Part shown: piece by piece, positions 15,959-23,379 of the stretch | Numbering within the stretch: the first letter of the stretch is position 1 | Layout of the letters: the number at the start of each line of letters is the position of its first letter | From: UBA2402 sp037139735 | GTDB lineage: Bacteria; Planctomycetota; Phycisphaerae; Phycisphaerales; UBA1924 | NCBI GenBank assembly: GCA_037139735.1 | Contig: JBAXFU010000010.1 | Coordinates: forward strand, 1-54,820 | DNA: 54,820 bases | Reading direction: 5' to 3' | Program-made: the position numbers and the translations under genes | Notes under the pieces: generated by a model | What the model was told of the DNA's origin: nothing | The model's input: only the letters and a program-made list of their open reading frames with translations | The model's database searches: none

Positions 15959-16815
15959 GACATCACCCCCTGCACGCCCCGGATCAGCATCTGCACGCCT
16001 GCGAGGGCGACCAGAACGGCGAAGGCGAGGCGAAGCGACCGCACGTTGGCGCGGGGCAGGATGCGGGCGCCGATGAAGGAACCGGCGAGGGCCCCCACCG
16101 CCACCGGCGCCGCCAAGCGGGGATCGATCTGCCCGCGGTGCAACAGCACGCCCGCGCCGGCGGCGGCGGTGACGCCGATCATGAAGTTGCTCGTGGTGGT
16201 CGACACCTTGAAGGGCAATCCCATCAGGCGATCCATCGCGAGCACCTTGACGACGCCCGAGCCGATGCCCACCAGCGCGGAGAGAACACCCGCCCCGAAC
16301 ATCACGGCAAAGCCCGCAGGCACGCGACGCGGGAAGTAGGGCTTGGTGCCCGGCGCGTCGTCGGGGCCCCGCACGGGCGCGTGCCCGTTGAGGCCAAGTC
16401 GCGTGGCAAGCGGATCGGGCGGGAGTTGCGGATGATCAGCGACGCGGCTGCGGAAGGTGGTGACGGCGGTATAGAGAAGGACGAGCGAGAAGATGATGGA
16501 CAGCGCGGGCACCGGGAGGTACGCCGCCAGGAACGCGCCGCAGAGCGCACCGGCGGTGGTGGCGACCTCGAGGAGCATGGCGATGCGGAGGTTGGTGAAG
16601 CCTTCGCGGACGAATGCAGCGGCCGACCCGGTGGAGGTGGCGATGACGGCGACGAGCGATGCGCCGATGGCGTAGCGAAGGTCGACGCCAAAGAGCAGGA
16701 CCAGGACGGGGATGACGATGACACCGCCGCCCAGGCCGGTCAGCGAGCCGAGCAACCCGGCCAAGACGGAGGCCCCGAGCACCAGGGCGCACAAGAGGGG
16801 CTCGGACATGGCCAT
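15955..16815 (-). CDS. TauE/SafE family anion (sulfite/sulfonate-type) permease
   Basis: Integral membrane protein of the TauE/SafE (DUF81) family, 286 residues, with about eight hydrophobic segments in two repeats. The first repeat begins GLLGSLTGLGGGVIVIPVLV, the second GAGVLSALVGIGSGVVKVLAM, the two internally related Gly-rich signatures of the family. A hydrophilic loop (about 110-160) joins the halves. The family moves sulfur-containing anions or organic acids across the inner membrane; direction and substrate are not known here. The start at 16815 (or 16809, six bases downstream) has no clear ribosome binding site. Confidence 0.86.
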   Translation of the reverse strand: MAMSEPLLCALVLGASVLAGLLGSLTGLGGGVIVIPVLVLLFGVDLRYAIGASLVAVIATSTGSAAAFVREGFTNLRIAMLLEVATTAGALCGAFLAAYLPVPALSIIFSLVLLYTAVTTFRSRVADHPQLPPDPLATRLGLNGHAPVRGPDDAPGTKPYFPRRVPAGFAVMFGAGVLSALVGIGSGVVKVLAMDRLMGLPFKVSTTTSNFMIGVTAAAGAGVLLHRGQIDPRLAAPVAVGALAGSFIGARILPRANVRSLRLAFAVLVALAGVQMLIRGVQGVMS

Positions 16816-16859
16816 GGCAGGCAAGGAGGGGACTCGCCGAGGTTCAGATCTTGGGGGTT

Positions 16860-17189
16860 TTAGAAACCGGCCTTGCTGACGGAGACGACCTTGCCGCCGG
16901 CCATGGTGACGGAGATTTCCTTGCGACCGGCCTTCCAGACCCAGACCTCGGGGCCGGAGGAGGAGGTGGAGCCGATCCCCGCGCCGGAGATGCTGGTGCC
17001 GGAGACCTCTTGGCGTTCCCCCTTGGATTCCATGACGCGTTGCACGTCGTCGAGGGTCATGCCGGGCTGGATCATGGAGTAGGTGGAGTCGGAGACCTTG
17101 GCCTCGCACCCGACCAAGACGCCCGAGACCAAGACGACCCCGCCGAGGAGGGAGATGGCGAGGGCTCGCTGGAGGGGGGAGGTCTTCAT
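16860..17189 (-). CDS. BamE/SmpA-like small lipoprotein
   Basis: A 109-residue lipoprotein. The signal peptide ends in a lipobox VLVGC, so Cys near residue 28 should be lipidated. The mature part has the BamE/SmpA fold pattern: a short helix with MIQPGMTLDDVQRVM, then a Gly/Ser loop, then strands VWVWKAGRKEISVTMAGGKVVSVSK. In proteobacteria BamE stabilises the outer-membrane assembly complex; here the family match supports only an envelope role. It stands alone upstream of the DUF1634/TauE pair on the same strand. Confidence 0.78.
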   Translation of the reverse strand: MKTSPLQRALAISLLGGVVLVSGVLVGCEAKVSDSTYSMIQPGMTLDDVQRVMESKGERQEVSGTSISGAGIGSTSSSGPEVWVWKAGRKEISVTMAGGKVVSVSKAGF

Positions 17190-17317
17190 GCGGACGGACT
17201 CCGGTGTGGGGATGGTTCGGGAATCGTCCCGGGCCCGCCGAGCGAACCAAGGGCGTGCCCCGCGTGGGGACGGGCGACTCTAGGAGCCGTCGCGGCCCGG
17301 ACTTCCAACGTCACAGA

Positions 17318-17323
17318 TACCCT
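17318..17323 (+). promoter_or_regulatory. TACCCT -10-like box
   Basis: TACCCT ends 11 bases before the ATG at 17335. This would give a leader of only a few bases and no room for a normal ribosome binding site. It is a weaker member of the TANNNT set because of the longer gap. Confidence 0.35.
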
Positions 17324-17334
17324 TCGGACACGAC

Positions 17335-18087
17335 ATGAAGCCGATCGCACAACTCGAGGGCATCCGCAAGACCTACTACAAGCCCGACGGCTCGGTGATG
17401 GTCGAGGCGCTCCGCGGCATCGACCTCACCTTCATGCCCGGCGAGTACGTGGCCATCATGGGCTCCTCGGGTTCGGGCAAGTCGACGCTCATGAACGTGC
17501 TGGGGTGCCTCGATCGCCCTTCGGACGGTCGGTTTCTGCTCGGCGATCGCGACGTGACGAGCATGAACGACGAGGAACTCTCGCAGTTCCGGGGCCGCAC
17601 CATCGGCTTCATCTTCCAGTCGTTCAACCTGATCCCCGAACTGTCGATCGTGGACAATGTCGCCACGCCGCTGTTTTACCAGAAAGTGTCGCGGGCGGAA
17701 CGGACCGAGCGGGCGAGGGAGGCGTTGGCGCTGGTGGGGCTGGGTGATCGACTGGGGCACCGGCCCAAGGAGCTTTCAGGCGGTCAGCAGCAGCGGGTGG
17801 CCATCGCCCGCGCGCTGGTGACCAGGCCGCTGGTGCTGATGGCCGACGAGCCCACGGGCAACCTCGACTCGGCGACGGGGCGTGCCATTCTCGACGTCTT
17901 CGAGGGGCTGAACCAGCAGGGGATGACGATCCTGATGGTGACGCACGACGACTCGGTGGCGCTGCGATGCAAGCGGGTGGTGCGATTGGCGGACGGGCTG
18001 CTCGAGTTCGACCGGCCATCGCCGCGCATGACGGGCGAGACGGGCATGACGGGCATGACGGGCGAGGCGGCGGTCGCGAAGACCTGA
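17335..18087 (+). CDS. ABC transporter ATP-binding protein (LolD/MacB type)
   Basis: A 250-residue ATPase of the LolD/MacB/FtsE group. Walker A is GSSGSGKST (about 43-51), Q-loop FQSFNLIPE, signature LSGGQQQR, Walker B LVLMADEPTGNLDS and the H-loop His in MVTHD. LolD and MacB subunits power lipoprotein release or efflux with a FtsX-type permease, but no such permease is in the window. The protein ends in a repeated tail, MTGETGMTGMTGE, encoded by 9-bp tandem repeats, which probably adds a flexible end rather than function. Confidence 0.9.
   Translation: MKPIAQLEGIRKTYYKPDGSVMVEALRGIDLTFMPGEYVAIMGSSGSGKSTLMNVLGCLDRPSDGRFLLGDRDVTSMNDEELSQFRGRTIGFIFQSFNLIPELSIVDNVATPLFYQKVSRAERTERAREALALVGLGDRLGHRPKELSGGQQQRVAIARALVTRPLVLMADEPTGNLDSATGRAILDVFEGLNQQGMTILMVTHDDSVALRCKRVVRLADGLLEFDRPSPRMTGETGMTGMTGEAAVAKT
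18028..18070 (+). repeat. 9-bp tandem repeat in the 3' end of the ABC ATPase gene
   Basis: Units ATGACGGGC, GAGACGGGC, ATGACGGGC, ATGACGGGC and a partial GAGGCGG follow one another, so the reading frame is kept and encodes MTG/ETG repeats. The minus-strand reading (GTCATGCCC) resembles the 9-bp repeat at 33683-33718. Confidence 0.85.
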
Positions 18088-18168
18088 CCTCGCCCCGGCC
18101 GCACGCTCCGGAACGGGGAGCCGTCCTCGCGGGCGTCCCCCGAGGGGGGTCGATTCTCATACCGCGGC

Positions 18169-18174
18169 TAGAAT
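18169..18174 (+). promoter_or_regulatory. TAGAAT -10-like box upstream of the hydroxylase gene
   Basis: TAGAAT differs from TATAAT at one position. It would start a transcript about 60 bases before the ATG at 18242. That leader contains GGGAGC, a possible ribosome binding site, 7-8 bases before the start. No good -35 is seen. Confidence 0.35.
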
Positions 18175-18241
18175 TGCGTCGAGAACAGCTGCGTTGCGGC
18201 ATGCACGTCCTCTCGGCGGGCATGCCATCGGGAGCAAGCCC

Positions 18242-19216
18242 ATGCGAGCGGACATCAAGTACAACAACATCATCGACTCGGACGAAGCTCGCAAGGCCCA
18301 GGCGGCGGCGGACGAGGCGCCCAACCTGCCCTCGTCGCGGATCGACCAGACGAAGTTCTACATCACGCAGCACTACCACAAGTACACGCAGGAGAACCAC
18401 GCGGTGTGGGGCGACCTGTTTCGGCGCCGCTGGGGCGTGCTCGAGCAGCAGGTGAGCCGCACGTTCATCGACGGGCTTCGGATTCTCCGCCTGAGCGCGG
18501 ATCGCATTCCGCTGCTGTGCGACACGACGCTGCACACCCCCTGCACGCTGGCGGACGGCACGGTGCTGCCCGCGGGCACGAAGCTCGAGGGGATCAACCG
18601 CTATCTGGGCGAGGTGTCGAGCTGGGCGAGCTACGGCGTGCCGGGGTACTTGCCGCCCAAGAGCTTCTTCGCGTGCCTGGCGAAGCGTCAGTTCCCGACG
18701 ACGGTGCTGATCCGTCCGCGGGAGGTGATGGACTACCTGCCCGAGCCGGACATCTTCCACGACGTCTTCGGGCATGTGCCGCTGCACGCGAGCCGCGTCT
18801 TCGCGGACTTCCTGCAGACGTACGGGCGTGCCGCGCTCGAATGCGAGGACGAGCGGCACATCAAGCGGCTGGGGCGTCTCTTCTGGTTCACGGTGGAGTT
18901 CGGGCTGATCCGCGAGGGCGGGCGGACGAAGGTGTACGGGGCGGGGCTGGTGTCGAGCCACGGCGAGGCGGCGTATTCGCTGGAGGGGCAGTGGGAGCGG
19001 AAGGGAACGTGCACGCCGGACAAGACGCCGCGACAGGTGGCGGAGTGGCGCGAGTTCGACCTCGAACGCGTCTGCGAGACGGACTTCGAGATCGACCATT
19101 ACCAGCCGATCTACTACGTGCTCGAGTCGTTCGAGCAACTGCGCGACGCGATGAACCGGTACGCCGAGCAGGTGATCGGGGCCAAGGCGATGCGGTCGCT
19201 GACCGTGGGCGTCTGA
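18242..19216 (+). CDS. phenylalanine 4-hydroxylase (aromatic amino acid hydroxylase)
   Basis: Non-haem iron, pterin-dependent monooxygenase that turns phenylalanine into tyrosine, 324 residues. The iron ligands are visible: two His in HDVFGHVP (about residues 173-178) and Glu in FWFTVEFGL (about 218). Other family phrases are YLPPKSFFACLAKRQFP, YLPEPDIFHD and YGAGLVSSHGEA. The N-terminal part (about 1-60) has no ACT domain. The ATG at 18242 is preceded by GGGAGC. Most characterised bacterial members prefer phenylalanine; tryptophan or tyrosine hydroxylation cannot be excluded. No pterin recycling gene is adjacent. Confidence 0.92.
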   Translation: MRADIKYNNIIDSDEARKAQAAADEAPNLPSSRIDQTKFYITQHYHKYTQENHAVWGDLFRRRWGVLEQQVSRTFIDGLRILRLSADRIPLLCDTTLHTPCTLADGTVLPAGTKLEGINRYLGEVSSWASYGVPGYLPPKSFFACLAKRQFPTTVLIRPREVMDYLPEPDIFHDVFGHVPLHASRVFADFLQTYGRAALECEDERHIKRLGRLFWFTVEFGLIREGGRTKVYGAGLVSSHGEAAYSLEGQWERKGTCTPDKTPRQVAEWREFDLERVCETDFEIDHYQPIYYVLESFEQLRDAMNRYAEQVIGAKAMRSLTVGV

Positions 19217-19573
19217 TGCGGTTCGCGAGCGCACACCTCGCGGCGGCGGGCGACGTGAACCTGCCTCGAACGCGCTCGCTCGCCGATGGCTCCCGCCCAT
19301 GAGGCCGCCCTTGGCTCCTGGTTCGTGCCCAAGCGAATCGCGAGGGTCGACCACGATCAACGCCCGGGGTTCAGTGGCGATCCGTCCGAGGTCGGCTGCG
19401 AAATGACGTCGATGCGGACCACGACGGGAGGTATCGCGGGGGTTCGGGGTGGCTAGCATTGGTCGGTCGGCGAGTAGGGGCGAGACCGGGGCGTTCCCGG
19501 TGGCTTCAAGTTGTTCGTGCCGACAGGACATGCCGCACCCGGGCTGACGCCCGGCGATGGAGATTCGGTCGAG
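19217..19573. other. 357-bp intergenic region
   Basis: This is the gap between the hydroxylase and the metallo-hydrolase, both on the plus strand. A TAGCAT hexamer at 19454-19459 is a possible -10 element for the hydrolase. In-frame TTG and GTG codons at 19511 and 19517 could lengthen the hydrolase. I see no gene, RNA structure or repeat in the rest. Confidence 0.5.
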
Positions 19574-20521
19574 ATGCTTCCAAAGCCTCCGCCACGCGAG
19601 CCCAGCATGGGCTTTCTGTACTGTCCGCCCCTCCGCGTCTTCGGCGAGTCGATCGCGGGCGAGGCGACGTGCCTGCAGATCCCCGAGTTCGACCTTGGGT
19701 TCGACATCGGCAACTGCCCTCGCATGATGCTGTCGTGCAAGCACTTGGCGATCACGCACGGGCACATGGACCACATCGGGGGTCTGGCGTACTTCTGCTC
19801 GCAGCGTCGGTTCCAAGGGATGGGCAACGGGCGGATCATCTGCGACGAGCGGATTGCGCCGGCGATCAAGCGGATGATGGACGGGTACGTGGACCTCGAG
19901 CGTCAGCGGACGCCCTACGACCTGATCGCGATCAAGCCGGACCAGCCGGTGGAGATCAAGAACAACATCCTGCTTCGCGGGTTCGAGACCGAGCACACGT
20001 GCCCTTCGTTCGGGTACACGGTGAGCGAGCGGCGGACGAAGCTCAAGCAGGAGTACCTCGACCTGCCGCAGGAAAAGCTGCGTGAACTGAAGGACCGCGG
20101 GGTGGAGATCACGCGGAGCTTCGAGATTCCGCTGGTGGCGTACACGGGCGACACCGCCCCGGGCCCGCACCTGGTTCGCGAGGACGTCCGCAAGGCGCAG
20201 ATCCTGATCACCGAGTGCACGTTCCTGGAGCCGGACCACAAGGAGCGGGCCAAGGTGGGGATGCACATGCACATCGACGACCTGGCCGAGTGGCTGCGGG
20301 TGGTCGAGAGCCAGTACGTGATCCTCGTGCACATCTCGCGGCGGACGGACATGTCGATGGCCCGCAAGCGGATCGCGCAGGTGGCCGGCGACAAACTCGC
20401 GCAGAAGGTGCTCTTCCTGATGGACTACAAGGGCAATCGGGAGCGGTACGAGGGGCAGATGGCGCAGGCGGGCATTCGCAGGCCCGACGCCGCGGCATCG
20501 ACCGACGACTCGCAGGGCTAA
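19574..20521 (+). CDS. metallo-beta-lactamase fold hydrolase, RNase Z-like
   Basis: A 315-residue metal-dependent hydrolase. The zinc motif ITHGHMDHIGG (HxHxDH) is near residue 60. The GDT motif follows in YTGDTAPGPHL (about 200), then TECTFLEPDHKERA, MHMHIDDLAEW and VHISRRTDM, giving the remaining His/Asp ligands. This order matches the RNase Z/ElaC side of the superfamily, which trims tRNA 3' ends, but the insert YTVSERRTKLKQEYLDLP also occurs in uncharacterised relatives. The ATG at 19574 is chosen with GGAG about 11 bases upstream. The transcript probably ends at the palindrome at 20559. Confidence 0.82.
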   Translation: MLPKPPPREPSMGFLYCPPLRVFGESIAGEATCLQIPEFDLGFDIGNCPRMMLSCKHLAITHGHMDHIGGLAYFCSQRRFQGMGNGRIICDERIAPAIKRMMDGYVDLERQRTPYDLIAIKPDQPVEIKNNILLRGFETEHTCPSFGYTVSERRTKLKQEYLDLPQEKLRELKDRGVEITRSFEIPLVAYTGDTAPGPHLVREDVRKAQILITECTFLEPDHKERAKVGMHMHIDDLAEWLRVVESQYVILVHISRRTDMSMARKRIAQVAGDKLAQKVLFLMDYKGNRERYEGQMAQAGIRRPDAAASTDDSQG

Positions 20522-20558
20522 GCGACCTCCCACGTTGGATCAAGCATTTTCCCTCGCG

Positions 20559-20585
20559 AAATTCCGTGATCGTCACGGAATTTTT
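20559..20585 (+). terminator. intrinsic terminator after the metallo-hydrolase gene
   Basis: Perfect 11-bp inverted repeat AAATTCCGTGA (20559-20569) and TCACGGAATTT (20573-20583) around a 3-base loop, followed by further T residues to 20585. It lies 38 bases after the stop at 20521. Because the stem is symmetrical it could also act as an operator-type palindrome for the dnaA promoter 75 bases downstream, but the T run favours termination. Confidence 0.75.
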
Positions 20586-20657
20586 GCACGTTCGTCGGCC
20601 GTACATGCGAACCGGATCCGCACCGGAAATTCCCGGCGCGGAAAGAACGCGGCGGCG

Positions 20658-20686
20658 TTGACACCGCCCCGAGCGTGAAGTATCTT
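20658..20686 (+). promoter_or_regulatory. sigma-70 type promoter for dnaA
   Basis: A perfect TTGACA (-35, 20658-20663) and TATCTT (-10, 20681-20686) are separated by exactly 17 bases. The start point should be near 20693, giving a 5' leader of nearly 290 bases before dnaA. This is the best -35/-10 pair I found in the window. Confidence 0.7.
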
Positions 20687-20980
20687 CATCCCCACTCGCT
20701 CCGCCGGACCGACCTCCGGCGAGGCGCAGGGCGTTCGCTTTCGTCGCGGCCGGACCTTTCCCTCGGGTTCGGGTGGACGCGACGGCGGCGAGCGGGCCGA
20801 CGACGACGCACGGCGCGTCGATCCGAGGCCGGGACGGGCGGGTGCATGAGGGTGCGTGTTCGGGTGTCGCGTTCTCGACCTTTGTCGAGGGCGAGCACGG
20901 GGTGAATCGGTGGAACTCCTCTTGGCGGCGCCGCGTCGTTGACGGCGGCACGCCGAGTGTCAGCGCGTGAAGGACGGTCG

Positions 20981-22600
20981 ATGGTGGAGCAGGATCGTCA
21001 GATCTGGGTGGACATGCTGTCTCACTTGCGTCACTGCCATCCGGCGGTGTGTCGCCAGTGGTTCGAGGAAATCGAACCCTGCGGCATCGCGGGCGGCACG
21101 ATGCAGCTGCGCACCAGTTCGACGGTGCATCGCGACTATCTGCGACGCGAATGCGCCGATCCGTTCAACGACGCCGTGCGTTCCGTCACGGGCCGGCTCT
21201 TGTCGGTGAAGTTCCTGGGTCCAGCCGACGAGTTGATCTCGGCCCCCCCGCCGCCGCGTCGCGCCACGATCATCGAGCTCAAGCCGCTCGACACCGACGG
21301 GCCCTTGCCGTCACGATCGGAAGATGCCTCGCAGGCCGCACAGACCTCCCAGACCGAATCGTCCAAAGACGCGTCACACGCGTCACAGGGGTCACAGGGG
21401 TCACAGGGGTCACAGGGGTCACAGGGGTCACAGGGGTCACGCGCGTCACAGGTGTCACAGGCCCTGCAGGCCTCGACAGGCTCCCCCGGTTCGGGCGTGA
21501 GCCCCGAGCCCCGTCGCCCGAGCGAGCCGCGGGTGATCGTCACGAGCCACTCGCGGAACGTGCCCACGCGGTACGACTCGCTGGTGGTGAACCCGGACTA
21601 CAACTTCCGCAACTTCGTGGTGGGGCCGGGCAACCGGATGGCGCACGCCGCGGCGATGGCGATCGCGGCGAACCCCGGGCGGGTGTACAACCCCTTCTTC
21701 GTGCACGCGGGGGTGGGCCTGGGCAAGACGCACCTCCTGCAGGCAATCTGCCTGCAGATCGCGGAGACGAATCCCGACGCTCGGATGTACTACACGTCGT
21801 GCGAGGGGTTCGTGACGCAGTTCTTCGAGAGCGTTCAGCACGGCGAGATGGCGGACTTCCGCCACCGCTTCCGCGACGTGGACGTGCTGGTGATCGACGA
21901 CATTCACTTCCTCGCCAAGCGGGAGAGTTCGCAGGAGGAGTTCTTCAACACCTTCAACTCGCTCTTCCAGGCGAACAAGCAGATCATCCTTTCGTGCGAT
22001 GCGCCGCCGGAGGACATTCCCGAGCTCGAGGAGCGGCTCGTGAGCCGCTTCAAGTGGGGCCTGGTGACGAAGATCGAGCCGCCGATCTTCGAGACGCGGG
22101 CGTCGATCCTCAAGACCAAGGCCGCCATTCGCGGGCTGACGCTGCCCGATGACGTGGCGTGCTTCATCGCCAGCCGCATCAACACCAACATCCGCGAGCT
22201 CGAAGGGGCGATTGTCAAGCTGCACATCCAGTCGACGGTGGAGGGACGGCCCATCGATCTCTCGCTCGCCAAGGAGGCGCTGGGCGATGCCGCCGCGGAG
22301 CCCAAGGGCGAACCGACGCTCGACGCCGTGATCGGCGCGGTGACCGAGTTCTACAACGTTCGCGTCGCCGAGCTGCAGAGCAAGGGCCGCCAGCGGTCGA
22401 TCGTGCTGCCCCGCCAGGTGTGCATGTACCTGGCCCGCAAGTGCACGCATCGCTCGCTGGCCGAGATCGGCGGGTTCCTCGGCGGCCGCGACCACACCAC
22501 GGTGATGCACGCCGTCGACACCATCGAGCGCAAGCGCCAGACGCAGGACGAGTTCGACCACATCGTCCGGTCCCTCGAGGAGCGCATCCGCGCGGCTTGA
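20981..22600 (+). CDS. dnaA: chromosomal replication initiator protein DnaA
   Basis: DnaA, 539 residues, binds DnaA boxes and opens the replication origin. Domain I (about 1-80) is the N-terminal DnaB-interaction domain. Domain II (about 90-185) is a Ser/Gln/Gly/Ala-rich linker with ten three-residue repeats (ASH, ASQ, GSQ...), encoded by a 9-bp tandem repeat. Domain III is the AAA+ core: Walker A HAGVGLGKTHLLQ, Walker B VLVIDDIHFL and sensor segment ILSCDAPPEDIPELEERL. Domain IV ends the protein with the DNA-binding signature SLAEIGGFLGGRDHTTVMHA. The ATG at 20981 follows AAGGA by about 8 bases. No dnaN, recF or rpmH gene is beside it. Confidence 0.97.
   Translation: MVEQDRQIWVDMLSHLRHCHPAVCRQWFEEIEPCGIAGGTMQLRTSSTVHRDYLRRECADPFNDAVRSVTGRLLSVKFLGPADELISAPPPPRRATIIELKPLDTDGPLPSRSEDASQAAQTSQTESSKDASHASQGSQGSQGSQGSQGSQGSRASQVSQALQASTGSPGSGVSPEPRRPSEPRVIVTSHSRNVPTRYDSLVVNPDYNFRNFVVGPGNRMAHAAAMAIAANPGRVYNPFFVHAGVGLGKTHLLQAICLQIAETNPDARMYYTSCEGFVTQFFESVQHGEMADFRHRFRDVDVLVIDDIHFLAKRESSQEEFFNTFNSLFQANKQIILSCDAPPEDIPELEERLVSRFKWGLVTKIEPPIFETRASILKTKAAIRGLTLPDDVACFIASRINTNIRELEGAIVKLHIQSTVEGRPIDLSLAKEALGDAAAEPKGEPTLDAVIGAVTEFYNVRVAELQSKGRQRSIVLPRQVCMYLARKCTHRSLAEIGGFLGGRDHTTVMHAVDTIERKRQTQDEFDHIVRSLEERIRAA
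21371..21460 (+). repeat. 9-bp tandem repeat inside dnaA (linker domain)
   Basis: Ten consecutive 9-bp units. Five central units are identical (GGGTCACAG); the outer ones vary, such as GCGTCACAC, GCGTCACAG and GTGTCACAG. Since 9 is a multiple of 3, unit gain or loss changes linker length without a frameshift. It encodes repeats of Gly/Ala-Ser-Gln. Confidence 0.95.
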
Positions 22601-22632
22601 ACCCCTCCTCGCCCCGCGGGCTCGTGGTCGTG

Positions 22633-22638
22633 TACGCT
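22633..22638 (+). promoter_or_regulatory. TACGCT -10-like box before the sigma factor gene
   Basis: TACGCT lies 33 bases after the dnaA stop and ends 15 bases before the proposed GTG start at 22654. It suggests a separate promoter for the sigma-factor operon. The gap is longer than in the strict leaderless cases. Confidence 0.35.
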
Positions 22639-22653
22639 TGTCGCGGTCTCGAC

Positions 22654-23319
22654 GTGCCCTCCCTCAGGTCCATCTTCGCCGGCATCGGACTCCTGCTCGC
22701 CCCGAGCGACCCCGAGGCGGGCGGCGACGCCGACGACGATCTGCCCCTCATCGAAGCGGCTCGCCGAGGCGATCGCGACGCTTGGGCGGCCCTCTACCAA
22801 CGCCACCTCCCCCGCATCATGGGCACCTGCATGCAGATGACCCGCGACCGCGAAATGGCGGCAGACCTGGCCCAGGACACCTTCGTCAAGATCATCCGGG
22901 GCATCGACAAGTTCGACGGGCGGGCCAGGTTCACGACGTGGATCACGACCATCGCCATGAACGTCTGCCGGTCGAAGTTTCGTTCCGAGAAACTCCGCCG
23001 CCATGCCAGCCTCGACGCGCCTTCCCGGACCCGCGACGACAAGACCCTCCCGGAACCCGCCCAACTCTCGGAACCCGACGGCGTCTCGGGCGTCGAAGCG
23101 AATGAGGACCGGGACCGCGTTCTGGCGGCTCTTTCGAGACTCGACCCCGATCAGCGGGCCGTGCTCATCCTCGCTGATTCGCAGGGCCTGAGCTACGAAC
23201 ACATCGCCGGAACGCTCGGAGTCGCCGTCGGCACCGTGAAGAGCCGCCTCTTCCGGGCCCGAACTGCCCTCCGCCAGCAGATGGAGTCGCCCCGGCCGGC
23301 TCCCGATGAAGGATCCTGA
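22654..23319 (+). CDS. RNA polymerase ECF-type sigma factor
   Basis: A 221-residue sigma-70 family factor with regions 2 and 4 only. Region 2 (about 40-110) has ALYQRHLPRIMGTC, DLAQDTFVKIIRGID and RFTTWITTIAMNVCRSKFR. Region 4 (about 155-210) has LSRLDPDQRAVLIL and the helix-turn-helix YEHIAGTLGVAVGTVKSRLFRAR. The start is uncertain; GTG codons at 22624, 22630 and 22654 are in frame, and I took the last. It is followed 60 bases later by a gene for a membrane protein with anti-sigma layout. Its regulon is unknown. Confidence 0.9.
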   Translation: MPSLRSIFAGIGLLLAPSDPEAGGDADDDLPLIEAARRGDRDAWAALYQRHLPRIMGTCMQMTRDREMAADLAQDTFVKIIRGIDKFDGRARFTTWITTIAMNVCRSKFRSEKLRRHASLDAPSRTRDDKTLPEPAQLSEPDGVSGVEANEDRDRVLAALSRLDPDQRAVLILADSQGLSYEHIAGTLGVAVGTVKSRLFRARTALRQQMESPRPAPDEGS

Positions 23320-23379
23320 AAGGGATCCTGCCGTCGATTCGCCTCTTGTTCGCCATTTCTCCCGTTTGCAACGCCAGCC

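Larger units (their letters stand above)
20522..20980 (+). other. 459-bp region upstream of dnaA
   Basis: It contains, in order, a strong terminator palindrome (20559-20585), a good sigma-70 type promoter (20658-20686), and a GC-rich leader of nearly 290 bases. The leader can fold locally, for example CGCCGG at 20702-20707 with CGGCG-ending bases at 20716-20721. I looked for clusters of DnaA boxes and AT-rich stretches and found neither, so this does not look like an origin. No gene is supported here. Confidence 0.55.

Noticed and set aside
20522..20980. Replication origin upstream of dnaA
   Set aside because: No cluster of DnaA boxes, no AT-rich unwinding region and none of the usual origin neighbours. 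One 8-of-9 match beside the terminator is not enough.
21371..21460. CRISPR-like array
   Set aside because: The units are 9 bp, contiguous and in frame within dnaA, with no spacers. It is a coding tandem repeat.
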